33,340 bases of DNA. It comes from Firmicutes bacterium UBA6418 (GTDB lineage: Bacteria; Bacillota; Clostridia; Peptostreptococcales; Anaerovoracaceae). Made by a program: the position numbers and the translations under genes. The notes under the pieces are model-generated. The model saw only the letters and a list, made by a program, of their open reading frames with translations. It made no database searches and was not told the origin of the DNA. The stretch covers positions 1-33,340 of the forward strand of contig DJPG01000033.1 of assembly GCA_002439735.1 (NCBI GenBank), written 5' to 3'. Positions 14,501-22,160 of the stretch are shown piece after piece. How positions within the stretch are numbered: position 1 is the first letter of the stretch; each line of letters begins with the position of its first letter.

Positions 14501-14978
14501 CCAGACCTCTTCTGCAGGCTTCTTCGCACGGATGCGGACATACTCTGCCCAGTGCTGCCGGCAGCGGAATTTTATCTTTTATAAGTTCTAGCGCGGCTTC
14601 AAATTCACCGTTCGCGATCAGTCCGACATAGCCTTGACAGTCGGTGTGAGCCGGACATGCCAGTACGCAAGGTGGTCTGCAGTCACCAGTATGGTTGGAA
14701 ATCAGCAGTTCGAGGTTTGTCTTTCTGGATTCAATGACACGATCGGTGTTGGTATTTACAATCATACCCGGTGCGATTTCGGTTGCACATGCTTTGCAGA
14801 GCTTTGGATTCCCATCTACCTCACACATACATAAGCCGCAGGAACCGTAAATTTTTGTTCTTTCATCGTAGCAAAGAGTCGGAATGAAAATATCGTTTTC
14901 TCTGGCAACTTCAAGAATAGTCTGTCCGGCAAATCCGGTAACTTCTTTGCCGTTGATGTTTAATCTATATTTGTTCAT
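11517..14978 (-). CDS. composite 2Fe-2S / GltD-NfnB-like / ferredoxin / degenerate molybdopterin oxidoreductase subunit
   Basis: This 1153-residue cytoplasmic protein joins several modules. Residues 1-80: NuoG-type 2Fe-2S domain (C36, C47, C50, C64). 96-175: cysteine-rich GltD-type N-terminal cluster domain (C100, C104, C108, C114, C147, C151, C155). 190-505: flavoprotein with FAD site GGGPMGLS near 199 and pyridine-nucleotide site GGGNTAMD near 329, as in GltD and NfnB. 610-670: two 4Fe-4S ferredoxin clusters (C615, 618, 621, 625; C658, 661, 664, 668). 690-1150: molybdopterin oxidoreductase-like, opening with C694, C697, C701, C729. In formate dehydrogenases a U/C-H-x-P segment follows the VIGxxxxxxC stretch; here that stretch reads VIGAKVLCMNAREN, so the catalytic Cys/Sec and His are missing. 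It is translated with the NuoF- and NuoE-like genes behind a GGAGG site. The set recalls the Sporomusa-type Nfn (Stn) transhydrogenase and HydABC architecture. NAD(H)/NADP(H)/ferredoxin bifurcation is an inference. Confidence 0.8.
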   Translation of the reverse strand: MNKYRLNINGKEVTGFAGQTILEVARENDIFIPTLCYDERTKIYGSCGLCMCEVDGNPKLCKACATEIAPGMIVNTNTDRVIESRKTNLELLISNHTGDCRPPCVLACPAHTDCQGYVGLIANGEFEAALELIKDKIPLPAALGRVCPHPCEEACRRGLVDEPISIQQLKRFAADQDLDGERLIPECSEDTGKSVAIIGGGPMGLSAAYFLRQMGHRVTIFESMPNAGGMLRYGIPEYRLPKAVLDEEIATIEMMGVEIITNTKVGVDIPFETIRSDFDAVLLGIGAWVSTGVGCKGEDAEGVIGGIDFLRKVVRNEEIGMGEKVAIVGGGNTAMDACRTAVRLGAKEVYNIYRRTKDEMPADMVEIEEAEEEGVIFKNLTNPLEVVKDENGHVKEVILQVMELGEPDASGRRKPIPVEGKTETLAIDTMILAIGQAVDASIFDCDKTRKNAIAYDPETFMTSIPGVFAGGDCGNDKISIAVEAIADARKASDVIDAYLAGEEVKYEKPFVVERNDITEKTFEDRERLCRQTLPQLSPEERKNNFSEVIPCAFTEEQAMAEASRCLECGCHDYFECKLIDFANQYDVHPERFAGDKNTTEYGDDHPFIVRDPNKCILCGLCVRVCDEVVGVGALGLVHRGFDTVVMPNMGKPLAESGCISCGQCVSVCPTGALQERTTMIKETPLPAEETETTCSYCSVGCSLKLESYGDMLIKANPDKEGTVNKGLICGKGKWGFDCSVLEDKLEDPQVKEDGNFREADYHEALVLIAKRMQSIGAKYGKDAIAVSISDRYTNEEAYAIKKMANVIGAKVLCMNARENGLAEVLGFDASPNTIDELLSTNVILKVGFNEEDSRVISLKLKQAAEAGARILDVCNGENGLGFLKEIAKAIVDSGKAKKAEGYDAFAASLADVNVSDAAKEIADAYLGAKKAMIVYQQNNLTVDAAKLIGDIALLSGHIGGPRNGILMIKPKNNSQGLVDMGIHAGKEALDGVKALFVFGENADINTDALEFLAVCDTHMTELAAKADVVLPGTGFASTDGTYTNTERRLQPVNAAIDEDIFLSNWEIAAEIAEIFEDVFGWETEQDISDEMCDTVPAYKYAEIGEVLGGVLAPTDEAKLVVVSNGAAFDALPCTDSLMQCITDRLPKPANPTA

Positions 14979-14995
14979 TACCTTTTTCCTCCTCC

Positions 14996-16744
14996 CTATT
15001 TCTTTTCGATTGCGCCAAACTTACAAGTTTCTAAGCACTTGCCGCACTTGATACATTTCGTTTGATCGATCACGTGCTGTTTCTTGACTTCTCCGGAAAT
15101 TGCGCCGACCGGACACTTCCTTGCACAGGCGGTGCATCCCTTGCAAGCATCCGTGATCGTATAAGTTACGAGCGCCTTGCAGGATGCTGCGGTACACTTG
15201 TGATGGTAGATATGGTCTTCGTATTCGTTCCGGAAATACTTGATCGTCGTAAGAACAGGATTCGGAGCGGTCTGACCAAGACCACAGAGAGAACCGTCCT
15301 TGATCTTGCCTGCCAGTTCTTCCAAAAGCTCGATATCGCCGTCCTTTCCTTCACCTCTGGTGATCCTTTCGAGAATTTCCAGCATTCTCTTCGTCCCGAT
15401 ACGGCAGTAGTTGCACTTGCCGCAGGATTCGTCACGCGTGAAGTTCAGGAAATATCTGGCCATATCAACCATACAGGTATCTTCGTCCATAACGATCATA
15501 CCGCCGGAACCTACGATCGCGCCGGTCTTATTGATGTCTTCATATGTAACCGGGGTGTCGATCAGGCTCGCCGGGATACATCCGCCGGATGGCCCGCCCA
15601 TCTGTACAGCCTTGAACTGTCTGTCGTTCTTGATGCCGCCGCCGATGCCGAACAGAACTTCCCTTAAGGTCATGCCCATCGGTACTTCGACCAGGCCACC
15701 TTTCTTGATCTTGCCTGCCAGTGCGAATACCTTGGTGCCCTTGGACGCTTCGGTACCGAACTTGCCGAATGCCGCACCGCCGTTGTAAATGATCCAAGGT
15801 ACGTTTGCCAGTGTTTCTACGTTGTTGATGTCGGTCGGTTTCTGCCAGAAGCCCTTAGCTGCCGGGAACGGCGGCTTCAGACGTGGCATACCTCTCTCGC
15901 CTTCCAGCGATGCGATCAGCGCGGTTTCTTCTCCGCATACGAATGCGCCCGCGCCGGCTTTGATGTAGATATCAAAGTCAAATCCGCTTCCGAAGATGTT
16001 CTTGCCCAGATAGCCTCTTTCTCTGGCCTGTGCCATCGCGATTTCCAGTCTTTTGATCGCAAGCGGATATTCCGCGCGGCAGTAGATCACGCCCTGCGAA
16101 GCGCCCATGGCATAGCCGCCGATGATCATGCCTTCCAGTAAGGAATGTGGGTCACCTTCCAGAACGGAACGATCCATGAATGCGCCCGGATCACCTTCGT
16201 CAGCGTTACAGACTAAATACTTTTCCTTACCAGGACTTGCTTTGGCTGCGTTCCACTTGAACCAGGTTGGGAAACCTGCACCGCCTCTGCCTCTCAGACC
16301 GGAAATTTTAATTTCTTCGATCACTTCTTCCGGTTTCATCGACTTGAGTACCTTTTCGATCGCTTTGTAGCCATCTACCGCAAGGTATTCATCGATGTTT
16401 TCCGGATTGATCTTACCGCAGTTGCGCAATACAACTCTCTGTTGTTTGGCAAGGAACTGTTCGTCTTCCGGTGTGATTGCGTATTTCTGACAGACTTCGT
16501 GCTTTACCAGATGACTTTCCACAATCTCCGCAACCTTATCCGGCTGTACTTTGACGTATCGGGTCATTTCACCGTTATCATCATATACATCCACAATCGG
16601 TTCCAGATAGCAGGTACCGACACAGCCTGTGATGTCCACTTTGATGCCGAGGTCTTTTGCTTCAATCTGCTTTTCCAATTCTGCGGCAGTTTTCTTGGCA
16701 CCGGTTGCGATACCGCAGCTGCCTTCTCCAACTACTACTTTCAT
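14996..16744 (-). CDS. nuoF: NuoF/HydB-like NADH-binding flavoprotein subunit
   Basis: 582 residues. The N-terminus (1-80) is a thioredoxin-like 2Fe-2S module with C10, C41 and C45 plus a nearby cysteine. The NuoF core has the FMN/NADH loop GLRGRGGAGFPTWFKW (149-164), the CNADEGDPGAFMDR block, the CGEETALIASLEG block, an SLBB region, and a 4Fe-4S cluster (C441, C444, C447, C487). Two C-terminal ferredoxin clusters follow (C534, 537, 540, 544; C564, 567, 570, 574). This extended form with N-terminal and C-terminal clusters is the type found in bifurcating hydrogenases and NADH-dependent ferredoxin enzymes, not in respiratory complex I, and no complex I membrane subunits are present. AGGAGG precedes the start, 11 bases after nuoE. 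Confidence 0.9.
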   Translation of the reverse strand: MKVVVGEGSCGIATGAKKTAAELEKQIEAKDLGIKVDITGCVGTCYLEPIVDVYDDNGEMTRYVKVQPDKVAEIVESHLVKHEVCQKYAITPEDEQFLAKQQRVVLRNCGKINPENIDEYLAVDGYKAIEKVLKSMKPEEVIEEIKISGLRGRGGAGFPTWFKWNAAKASPGKEKYLVCNADEGDPGAFMDRSVLEGDPHSLLEGMIIGGYAMGASQGVIYCRAEYPLAIKRLEIAMAQARERGYLGKNIFGSGFDFDIYIKAGAGAFVCGEETALIASLEGERGMPRLKPPFPAAKGFWQKPTDINNVETLANVPWIIYNGGAAFGKFGTEASKGTKVFALAGKIKKGGLVEVPMGMTLREVLFGIGGGIKNDRQFKAVQMGGPSGGCIPASLIDTPVTYEDINKTGAIVGSGGMIVMDEDTCMVDMARYFLNFTRDESCGKCNYCRIGTKRMLEILERITRGEGKDGDIELLEELAGKIKDGSLCGLGQTAPNPVLTTIKYFRNEYEDHIYHHKCTAASCKALVTYTITDACKGCTACARKCPVGAISGEVKKQHVIDQTKCIKCGKCLETCKFGAIEKK

Positions 16745-16755
16745 GCGGGCACCTC

Positions 16756-17274
16756 CTATGCTCTTTCTCTGATCTCGGTCAGAATTTGCTTTACCTTATC
16801 CTTGGTCAGGTTGCCGTAGGTTTCATCCCCTTCCGCGCTTTTGACCATCATAACCGGCGCTAAGGAGCAACAGCCAAGACAGGCAACGTTATTGAGGGTG
16901 AAAACGCCGTCTTCTGTAGTCTCACCGTCTTTGATGTTGAGAAACTCGCAAACGGCCTCTTCGATCATTTCAGAACCGTTGACGTGACATGCGGTACCCT
17001 GGCAAAGCATAATCAAATACTTGCCAATCGGCTGAAGTCTGAACTGTGCATAGAAAGTTGCTACGCCGTAAATTTTTGCAGGTTTGATCCCTGTCGCATC
17101 AGAAATGTAGTTGATCGTGTCTGCAGACAGATAACCGTAGATTTCCTGAGCTTTCTGCAGAATAGTAATTAAACTACCCGGCACCTTTGCATATTGATCC
17201 AAAACAGGCTGCAGTTCTTTGAACTGATTTTTTCTGTTTTCGGCACAATTGCAGTTACATGTTTTTTCACTCAT
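16756..17274 (-). CDS. nuoE: NuoE/HydC-like 2Fe-2S thioredoxin-fold subunit
   Basis: 172 residues, normal for the family. Helical N-terminal region, then a thioredoxin-like domain with the 2Fe-2S ligands C91, C96 (LCQGTACHVNG) and C132, C136 (ACLGCC). An additional cysteine string CNCNC lies at residues 6-10, which is not required in known family members and may be a loose metal site. First gene of the operon; passes electrons with the NuoF-like subunit. Confidence 0.9.
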   Translation of the reverse strand: MSEKTCNCNCAENRKNQFKELQPVLDQYAKVPGSLITILQKAQEIYGYLSADTINYISDATGIKPAKIYGVATFYAQFRLQPIGKYLIMLCQGTACHVNGSEMIEEAVCEFLNIKDGETTEDGVFTLNNVACLGCCSLAPVMMVKSAEGDETYGNLTKDKVKQILTEIRERA

Positions 17275-17295
17275 TTTTGCACCTCTTAAATATAA

Positions 17296-17325
17296 ATTAC
17301 ATCCAAATTGGATAATTTAAAACAA
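17296..17325 (-). promoter_or_regulatory. candidate promoter of the flavoenzyme operon, with palindrome ATCCAA-A-TTGGAT
   Basis: TTGTTT (17325-17320) and TGTAAT (17301-17296) are 18 bases apart in the 53-base gap after the CBS-protein gene. The perfect dyad ATCCAAATTGGAT (17301-17313) fills much of the spacer, where a repressor would block polymerase. The -10 is imperfect and the regulator is unknown. Confidence 0.45.
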
Positions 17326-17327
17326 GC

Positions 17328-18242
17328 TTATTCCGCGTCGGACTTTTCGGTGTTCTCTTCCCCGTTTTCATCCTGAATATCCAGGATGTAGATCTTGACA
17401 CGCTCGATACGCCGATCCTGGATTGCCATAATCTTGAACTGATAATTTTCAAACTCAATGATTCTGCCGACATCGTTTTCGTCTGGGATCTCACCCAGCA
17501 TATCAATGAGGAAGCCGCCGATGGTCTCACTGGTCTCCGATGTCAGGTCAATTCCCAGTTCTTCATCCAGATCTTCCAAGCTGACATCGCCGTCGACCAG
17601 ATAGGTCTTATCATCGATCTTATCAATAATCTCTTCTTCTTCATCGTACTCGTCGTCGATATCGCCGACCACCTGCTCGATGATGTCCTCCATGGTAACG
17701 ATCCCGCTGAAGCCGCCGTATTCGTCGATCAGGATCGCAATCTGCTGCTTCATCTTCTGCAACTCAAACAGTAGCGCGTCGATGTTCTTCGTTTCCGGAA
17801 CAAAATACGGTTTGCGCAGGATCGATTCGATGTCCACTGCCTCAAAGCCCTTTTCCCAGGCCTGGATCAGATAATCCTTGATGTTGAGAATGCCAATGAT
17901 ATTATCGGTTTCTCCTCTGCACACCGGGATTCGGGAATAGCGCAGCGTCATCAGGTCATTCAGATATTCCTCCGGAGGATCCTCGATATCAATGACAAAA
18001 ACATCGGTACGCGGTGTCATGATCTCATAGGCTTGTTTGTCATCCAGCGCGAAGATCGAGTTGATCATTTTTTTGCCTTCCGCTTTGAGTACGCCGGATT
18101 CCTGCCCTGCTTCGAGGATTGACATGACCTCTTCCTCCATCTGCGAACTGTCCGCTTGATTGGTCAACTTCTTCCAGAGTTTTTTGATTCCTTTGTCCTT
18201 ATGTTCTTTCGACCCGGGGCCGCCGGTACTGTCGTTTGACAT
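17328..18242 (-). CDS. CorC/HlyC-type CBS-pair protein without membrane domain
   Basis: 304 residues. A charged N-terminal segment is followed by two CBS domains (about 74-130 and 140-200; signature IMTPRTDVFVID... and DEYGGFSGIVTMEDIIEQVVGDI) and a C-terminal transporter-associated (CorC_HlyC) domain at about 215-290. The DUF21 membrane domain of CNNM/hemolysin-C relatives is absent, as in E. coli CorC. Role in magnesium/cobalt efflux regulation is only family knowledge. It is the last gene of the mltG-trmR-trhP-corC run, 15 bases after trhP, with a good AGGAG site. Confidence 0.85.
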   Translation of the reverse strand: MSNDSTGGPGSKEHKDKGIKKLWKKLTNQADSSQMEEEVMSILEAGQESGVLKAEGKKMINSIFALDDKQAYEIMTPRTDVFVIDIEDPPEEYLNDLMTLRYSRIPVCRGETDNIIGILNIKDYLIQAWEKGFEAVDIESILRKPYFVPETKNIDALLFELQKMKQQIAILIDEYGGFSGIVTMEDIIEQVVGDIDDEYDEEEEIIDKIDDKTYLVDGDVSLEDLDEELGIDLTSETSETIGGFLIDMLGEIPDENDVGRIIEFENYQFKIMAIQDRRIERVKIYILDIQDENGEENTEKSDAE

Positions 18243-18257
18243 ATTCTGTTTCTCCTT

Positions 18258-19490
18258 TTATGTATCTTTCTTTTTTCGTAGCATGAAATTTGCTGCTGTC
18301 GGCTGTTTCATGCGGATCTTGAGGATCTGCTGCGGATGCGGCGCAGCTTCGATCGGTTCGCCGTCTTCGTTATACATCTCCCGCAGGGTCTGTGTAAAGA
18401 AATCCGTATGTGGGCCGAAGACTTCGATCTCATCGCCCAGCACCATCTTGTTGCGCTGTTCGACGATCGCATAGCCGGTCTCCGGGTCATAGGATCGAAC
18501 CATCCCCGTAAAGGTATAGTCCCGGGTGTAAGTACTCGTCTGATAGTTCTGATCCAGATTGGTTGGCTTATGGAAATAGAAGCCCGTTGTAAATTCCCGA
18601 TGGCTGACTTTTTTGAGTTCCGCCATCCATTCTTCCCGAAAAGCATAATTTTTCGGATCTTCGCAATAGGCGTCGATCGCCCGCCGATAAGCGGCAACAA
18701 CCGTCGCCACATAGAAGACACTCTTCATGCGTCCCTCAATCTTGAGGGAGGAAATCCCGGCTTGAATGAGCTGCGGAACGTACTCGATCATGCAAAGGTC
18801 GCGGGAATTCAGAATATAGGTTCCGCGGTCATCTTCTTCGACCGGATAATACTGTCCGGGGCGCTGTTCTTCCATCAATGCGTACTTCCATCTGCAAGGA
18901 TGCGCGCACTGTCCGCGGTTCGCATCCCGTTCGATCATGAAGTTGCTCAGAAGGCATCTCCCTGAGTAGGAAATGCACATCGCGCCGTGGATGAAGGCTT
19001 CATATTCCAGATCCTGCGGCGTGTTCTCCCGGATTTCATAGATCTCTTTAACGGTCAGTTCTCTTGCCAGCACAATCCGTTTCACGCCCATGCGGTGCCA
19101 GAACTTTGCGGTTTCGTAATTGGTCATGTTTGCCTGCGTGCTGAGGTGGATCTCCGCCTGCGGGATGATCTCCTGTATCATGGCGATCACGCCGGGGTCA
19201 CTGACGATAAACGCATCCAGCGCAAGGTCTTTGATCTCCGCAAGATATGTGCGCAGCGGCTCAATGTCTTCGTTATGCGCAAAGATATTCATGGCTAAAT
19301 AACATTTTACACCATGTGCATGGCAAAACGCAATACCCTCCGCAATTTCTGCAAGGCTCAGATTGCCGGCGCCGGCCCGCAGCGAAAACATTTCGCCGCC
19401 GAAATAAACCGCGTCAGCCCCGTAAAGTACTGCAATTTTCAGTTTTTCCAGATCCCCTGCCGGGGCAAGTAGTTCAGGCTTTTTTATCAT
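18258..19490 (-). CDS. trhP: U32-family tRNA hydroxylation protein (TrhP/YrrO-like)
   Basis: 410 residues. The start MIKKPELLAPAGD and the signature EAFIHGAMCISYSGRCLLS (166-182) place it in peptidase family U32, of which the TrhP branch makes 5-hydroxyuridine at tRNA wobble position 34. Four conserved cysteines C172, C179, C195 and C199 are suitable Fe-S ligands. It ends with a beta-barrel tail region. The previous gene is TrmR, which methylates the hydroxyl made by TrhP, and the mltG-trmR-trhP order matches the Bacillus yrrL-yrrM-yrrN/O cluster. Only one U32 gene is present here, where Bacillus has two. Confidence 0.88.
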   Translation of the reverse strand: MIKKPELLAPAGDLEKLKIAVLYGADAVYFGGEMFSLRAGAGNLSLAEIAEGIAFCHAHGVKCYLAMNIFAHNEDIEPLRTYLAEIKDLALDAFIVSDPGVIAMIQEIIPQAEIHLSTQANMTNYETAKFWHRMGVKRIVLARELTVKEIYEIRENTPQDLEYEAFIHGAMCISYSGRCLLSNFMIERDANRGQCAHPCRWKYALMEEQRPGQYYPVEEDDRGTYILNSRDLCMIEYVPQLIQAGISSLKIEGRMKSVFYVATVVAAYRRAIDAYCEDPKNYAFREEWMAELKKVSHREFTTGFYFHKPTNLDQNYQTSTYTRDYTFTGMVRSYDPETGYAIVEQRNKMVLGDEIEVFGPHTDFFTQTLREMYNEDGEPIEAAPHPQQILKIRMKQPTAANFMLRKKKDT

Positions 19491-19494
19491 ATTT

Positions 19495-20214
19495 CTATCT
19501 TTTATACTTCTGTATTTCTATTTTTTTCTGTTCTGCCTCAGTGCTTGTGGCCGGTTTTAGCTTGCTCACGGAGATCCCGTCTCCGATGGCCAGCACCGCG
19601 GAGTCCATGTTCGGATGCTGTTCGATATATTCCAGAAATTCCCGCATCTTACGAACGTTGGTCTTGTGCTTACCGTTGGGATCGTAGCGATCGTCGGCCA
19701 CCTTGGCCTTGAACAGGACATTGTCACAGAGGATCACCGCATCCTTACAGCTGACAGTCCGCGCTGCGTCCACGAAGCGCCGGTAGTGGCTCTTGGCCGC
19801 ATCGATAAACACCAGATCAAACGGCGCGGCTTTTGCTTCGTAAAGCCCCTTGACGGCTTCTTCCCCGTCTCCCAAAAGTACCGTTATTCGATCTTCGTAT
19901 CCAAGTCTGCGGATATTGCAAGTCGCCGTCTGATAAATCACCGGGTCTTTCTCAACGGTCAGAACCTCCGCACCGCAACACTCCGCGAAAAACATTGCGG
20001 AATAGCCGACCGCGCAGCCGATCTCCAAAATTCTTTTTGGCTGCACGATCGCCAGCATCGTTGTGAGATACTGCTCGGTCTCCTTGAGGATGATCGGAAC
20101 GCCTGCCGCTTCCGCTTCCGCGCGGAGCGCACCCAGCGCAGGAGTCAGTGGTCGGTAAAAGCTGTTGATATATTTCGTAACGAGCATATTCGTAATATTC
20201 TGTGTCAGTTCCAT
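19495..20214 (-). CDS. trmR: TrmR-like O-methyltransferase (tRNA 5-hydroxyuridine)
   Basis: 239 residues from the ATG at 20212-20214. Class I SAM fold with ILEIGCAVGYSAMFF near residue 62, the acidic loop VEKDP, and the catalytic metal-site region LVFIDAAKSHY. Family and neighbourhood (mltG before, TrhP after) point to methylation of ho5U34 to mo5U34. An 11-codon longer start at 20247 would overlap the mltG 3' end by 29 bases; the family usually begins at the chosen Met, but the RBS is unclear, so either is possible. Four bases separate it from trhP. Confidence 0.88.
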   Translation of the reverse strand: MELTQNITNMLVTKYINSFYRPLTPALGALRAEAEAAGVPIILKETEQYLTTMLAIVQPKRILEIGCAVGYSAMFFAECCGAEVLTVEKDPVIYQTATCNIRRLGYEDRITVLLGDGEEAVKGLYEAKAAPFDLVFIDAAKSHYRRFVDAARTVSCKDAVILCDNVLFKAKVADDRYDPNGKHKTNVRKMREFLEYIEQHPNMDSAVLAIGDGISVSKLKPATSTEAEQKKIEIQKYKR

Positions 20215-20218
20215 ATTA

Positions 20219-21340
20219 CTAGTGGGCAGCCCGATAGGCTTTGTCATAAGCTGCCTTATCTTTCAAGAATTGGTTGTAATCGGAAGAAAAGTTCATACTT
20301 CCGTCTAGCTTTTCGCTGACGACGAAATACAGATAATTTTCATCCGATGGATAAAATGCCGCCTTGATCGACGCCATACCCGGCGAACAGATCGGCCCTG
20401 GGATATTGTTGTACTTGTAGCTATTGTATGGTGAATCAATCTCAAGATCCGCATAAGTCAAATTGTCTTTTTGTTTGCCGAGCACATACTGTACTGTCGA
20501 ACACATCTGGAACTTCATGCCCTTTTCCAGACGGTTATAAATGACAGCCGCGACCTTCGGACGTTCGTCATCGAGCACAGTCTCGCGTTCAACAATGGAC
20601 GCGTACTTGATGATGTCGCGCAGTTGCACGCCGTACTCGGTCGTCAGATAAGCCCCATAGCGATCCAGAAGATCAGCCCATTCGGCTTTCTGTCCTTGGA
20701 AGATTCCCTTAAAAACATCCTGATCAAACTGGCGGAGCATGGTGTTGATGACCTCTTCTTCCGAGCTGCCATCCGCGACGTAATAAGTATTCGGCATCAG
20801 ATAACCCTCCAGATAATTATCCGCAAGACTGCTTCGCATTTCCTCTTCGTTGCTCGCGTAGCGAAGAAATTCATATGTATCAAACCATTTTTTATCTTTT
20901 ACGACATTCTCAAATGTCGCCTGATCCCCCATGCCCTGCTCGACCAGCTTTTGAATCGTCTGCTTCACAGTCAGACCCTCCGGCACGGTAAATGCCTTCA
21001 TACTGACCTTGCCCCCGACTAAGATCTCGGCGATTTCGGTATAGTCCATAGACGGTGACAACGCATAAGTACCGGCTTTATATTGGCTGTCCCATCCCTG
21101 GCTCTTTGACCAGAGGCGGAATTTACTTGCGCTGGCGATCACTCCGTTGTCTTCCAGAGTCTGCGCGATTGCAGCGGCGCTTGATCCGGACGGGATTTCA
21201 ATACGGATCGCCGATGCATCCTCGTGGTCAAGCGGTTTACCCAAATTGTTCAGATACAGCCGGAAGCCAACCGCGATGAGCGCTACACCGATGAGCGACG
21301 CAATCAGAATTCTGGTAAATTTTTTCTTTGATGATCTCAT
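20219..21340 (-). CDS. mltG: endolytic peptidoglycan transglycosylase MltG
   Basis: 373 residues. One N-terminal membrane helix (about 10-30), a LysM-like region (45-110), and a YceG catalytic domain with LEGYLMPNTYYV (177-188), ASIVERET with the catalytic Glu (E251), and the NNIPGPICSPG loop. Cleaves nascent glycan strands at the cell surface to end elongation. First gene of the four-gene run; the stop is followed after four bases by trmR. AAGGGGATAA precedes the start. Confidence 0.93.
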   Translation of the reverse strand: MRSSKKKFTRILIASLIGVALIAVGFRLYLNNLGKPLDHEDASAIRIEIPSGSSAAAIAQTLEDNGVIASASKFRLWSKSQGWDSQYKAGTYALSPSMDYTEIAEILVGGKVSMKAFTVPEGLTVKQTIQKLVEQGMGDQATFENVVKDKKWFDTYEFLRYASNEEEMRSSLADNYLEGYLMPNTYYVADGSSEEEVINTMLRQFDQDVFKGIFQGQKAEWADLLDRYGAYLTTEYGVQLRDIIKYASIVERETVLDDERPKVAAVIYNRLEKGMKFQMCSTVQYVLGKQKDNLTYADLEIDSPYNSYKYNNIPGPICSPGMASIKAAFYPSDENYLYFVVSEKLDGSMNFSSDYNQFLKDKAAYDKAYRAAH

Positions 21341-21386
21341 GTTTATCCCCTTTTGTATCCTTTGCTCGGTTCTTGCGTGGTATGCT

Positions 21387-21406
21387 TTGTGACATTGTAT
21401 TCACAA
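21387..21406. promoter_or_regulatory. inverted repeat TTGTGA-N8-TCACAA upstream of mltG
   Basis: Perfect six-base arms at 21387-21392 and 21401-21406, about 50-65 bases before the mltG start. The arms match those of Rex and CRP/FNR sites, but Rex sites have a six-base gap and CRP-type cores are closer, so the eight-base gap is unusual. Regulator unassigned. Confidence 0.4.
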
Positions 21407-21415
21407 GAATTTAAG

Positions 21416-21456
21416 AAAAACGGAAGGTCGGCAGAATTTTGCTGCGCGTCCTTCCG
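21416..21456 (-). terminator. intrinsic terminator of efp
   Basis: On the minus strand CGGAAGG (21456-21450) pairs with CCTTCCG (21427-21421), with an inner GCAG/CTGC helix, then TTTTTCTT. It lies 23 bases past the efp stop and before the mltG operon. Confidence 0.85.
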
Positions 21457-21478
21457 CCACTCAAGCTTTTCGTATCGC

Positions 21479-22039
21479 TTATTTCGCCCTTCCCAGATAT
21501 TCGCCGGTTCTGGTGTCGATCTGAATCTTTTCGCCGGTTTCAATGAAGATCGGAACCTGTACGACTGCGCCGGTTTCCACAGTTGCTGCCTTGGTTACGT
21601 TGGTAGCGGTGTTTCCCTTTACGCCCGGTTCGGTTTCGATGACTTCAAGATCAACGAAGTTCGGCGCTTCTACCAGAAAAGCGTTTCCTTGGAAGAATTT
21701 CACAGTCGCCTCATCGTTCGGTCTCATGAATTTGATCGCGTCTTCGACCTGTTCCTTGCCCAGAGGAATCTGCTCATACGTTTCAGGATCCATGAAGTAG
21801 TACAGATCGTCCATATCATACAGATACTGCATCTTCTTGGTTTCGATGATCGCTTCTTCGAACTTGTCGTCCGGATTGAAGGCTTCTTCTCTGGTCGCGC
21901 CGGTGATGATGTTCTTATATTTGGTTCTTACGAATGCAGCGCCTTTACCCGGTTTTACATGTAAGAAATCAAGAACAACATGCGGTTCTCCGTTGATCTG
22001 GAATGTTCTTCCTTTTCTAAAATCACTAGCGTAAATCAT
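21479..22039 (-). CDS. efp: translation elongation factor P
   Basis: 186 residues, full length. N-terminal KOW-like domain with the acceptor loop HVKPGKGAAFVR (K32 at the tip), then OB domain with the YYFMDPETYEQ and the C-terminal GD/TGEYLGR region. EF-P rescues ribosomes stalled at polyproline. It has its own sigma-A promoter and terminator, and an AGAGAT site at moderate spacing. In Bacillus efp precedes spoIIIA; here the two are 12 kb apart. Confidence 0.96.
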   Translation of the reverse strand: MIYASDFRKGRTFQINGEPHVVLDFLHVKPGKGAAFVRTKYKNIITGATREEAFNPDDKFEEAIIETKKMQYLYDMDDLYYFMDPETYEQIPLGKEQVEDAIKFMRPNDEATVKFFQGNAFLVEAPNFVDLEVIETEPGVKGNTATNVTKAATVETGAVVQVPIFIETGEKIQIDTRTGEYLGRAK

Positions 22040-22094
22040 TTTTTATCTCTCCATTCTTCAATTAAGTCTGTTATTTGTGACATATTGATACTAT

Positions 22095-22123
22095 ATTATA
22101 TCAAAAAAACGTTCGATTGCCAA
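22095..22123 (-). promoter_or_regulatory. near-consensus sigma-A promoter of efp
   Basis: TTGGCA (22123-22118) and TATAAT (22100-22095) with exactly 17 bases between them, about 56 bases upstream of the efp ATG. The best vegetative promoter in the window. Confidence 0.85.
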
Positions 22124-22160
22124 GTCCTCAATCTGACATTTTCAGTCATTTCCAGCAAAA

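Noticed and set aside
11517..14978. Active formate dehydrogenase or [FeFe] hydrogenase subunit
   Set aside because: The molybdopterin-type domain lacks the catalytic U/C-H-x-P segment, no UGA selenocysteine codon interrupts the frame, and the H-cluster motifs (such as TSCCPAW) are absent.
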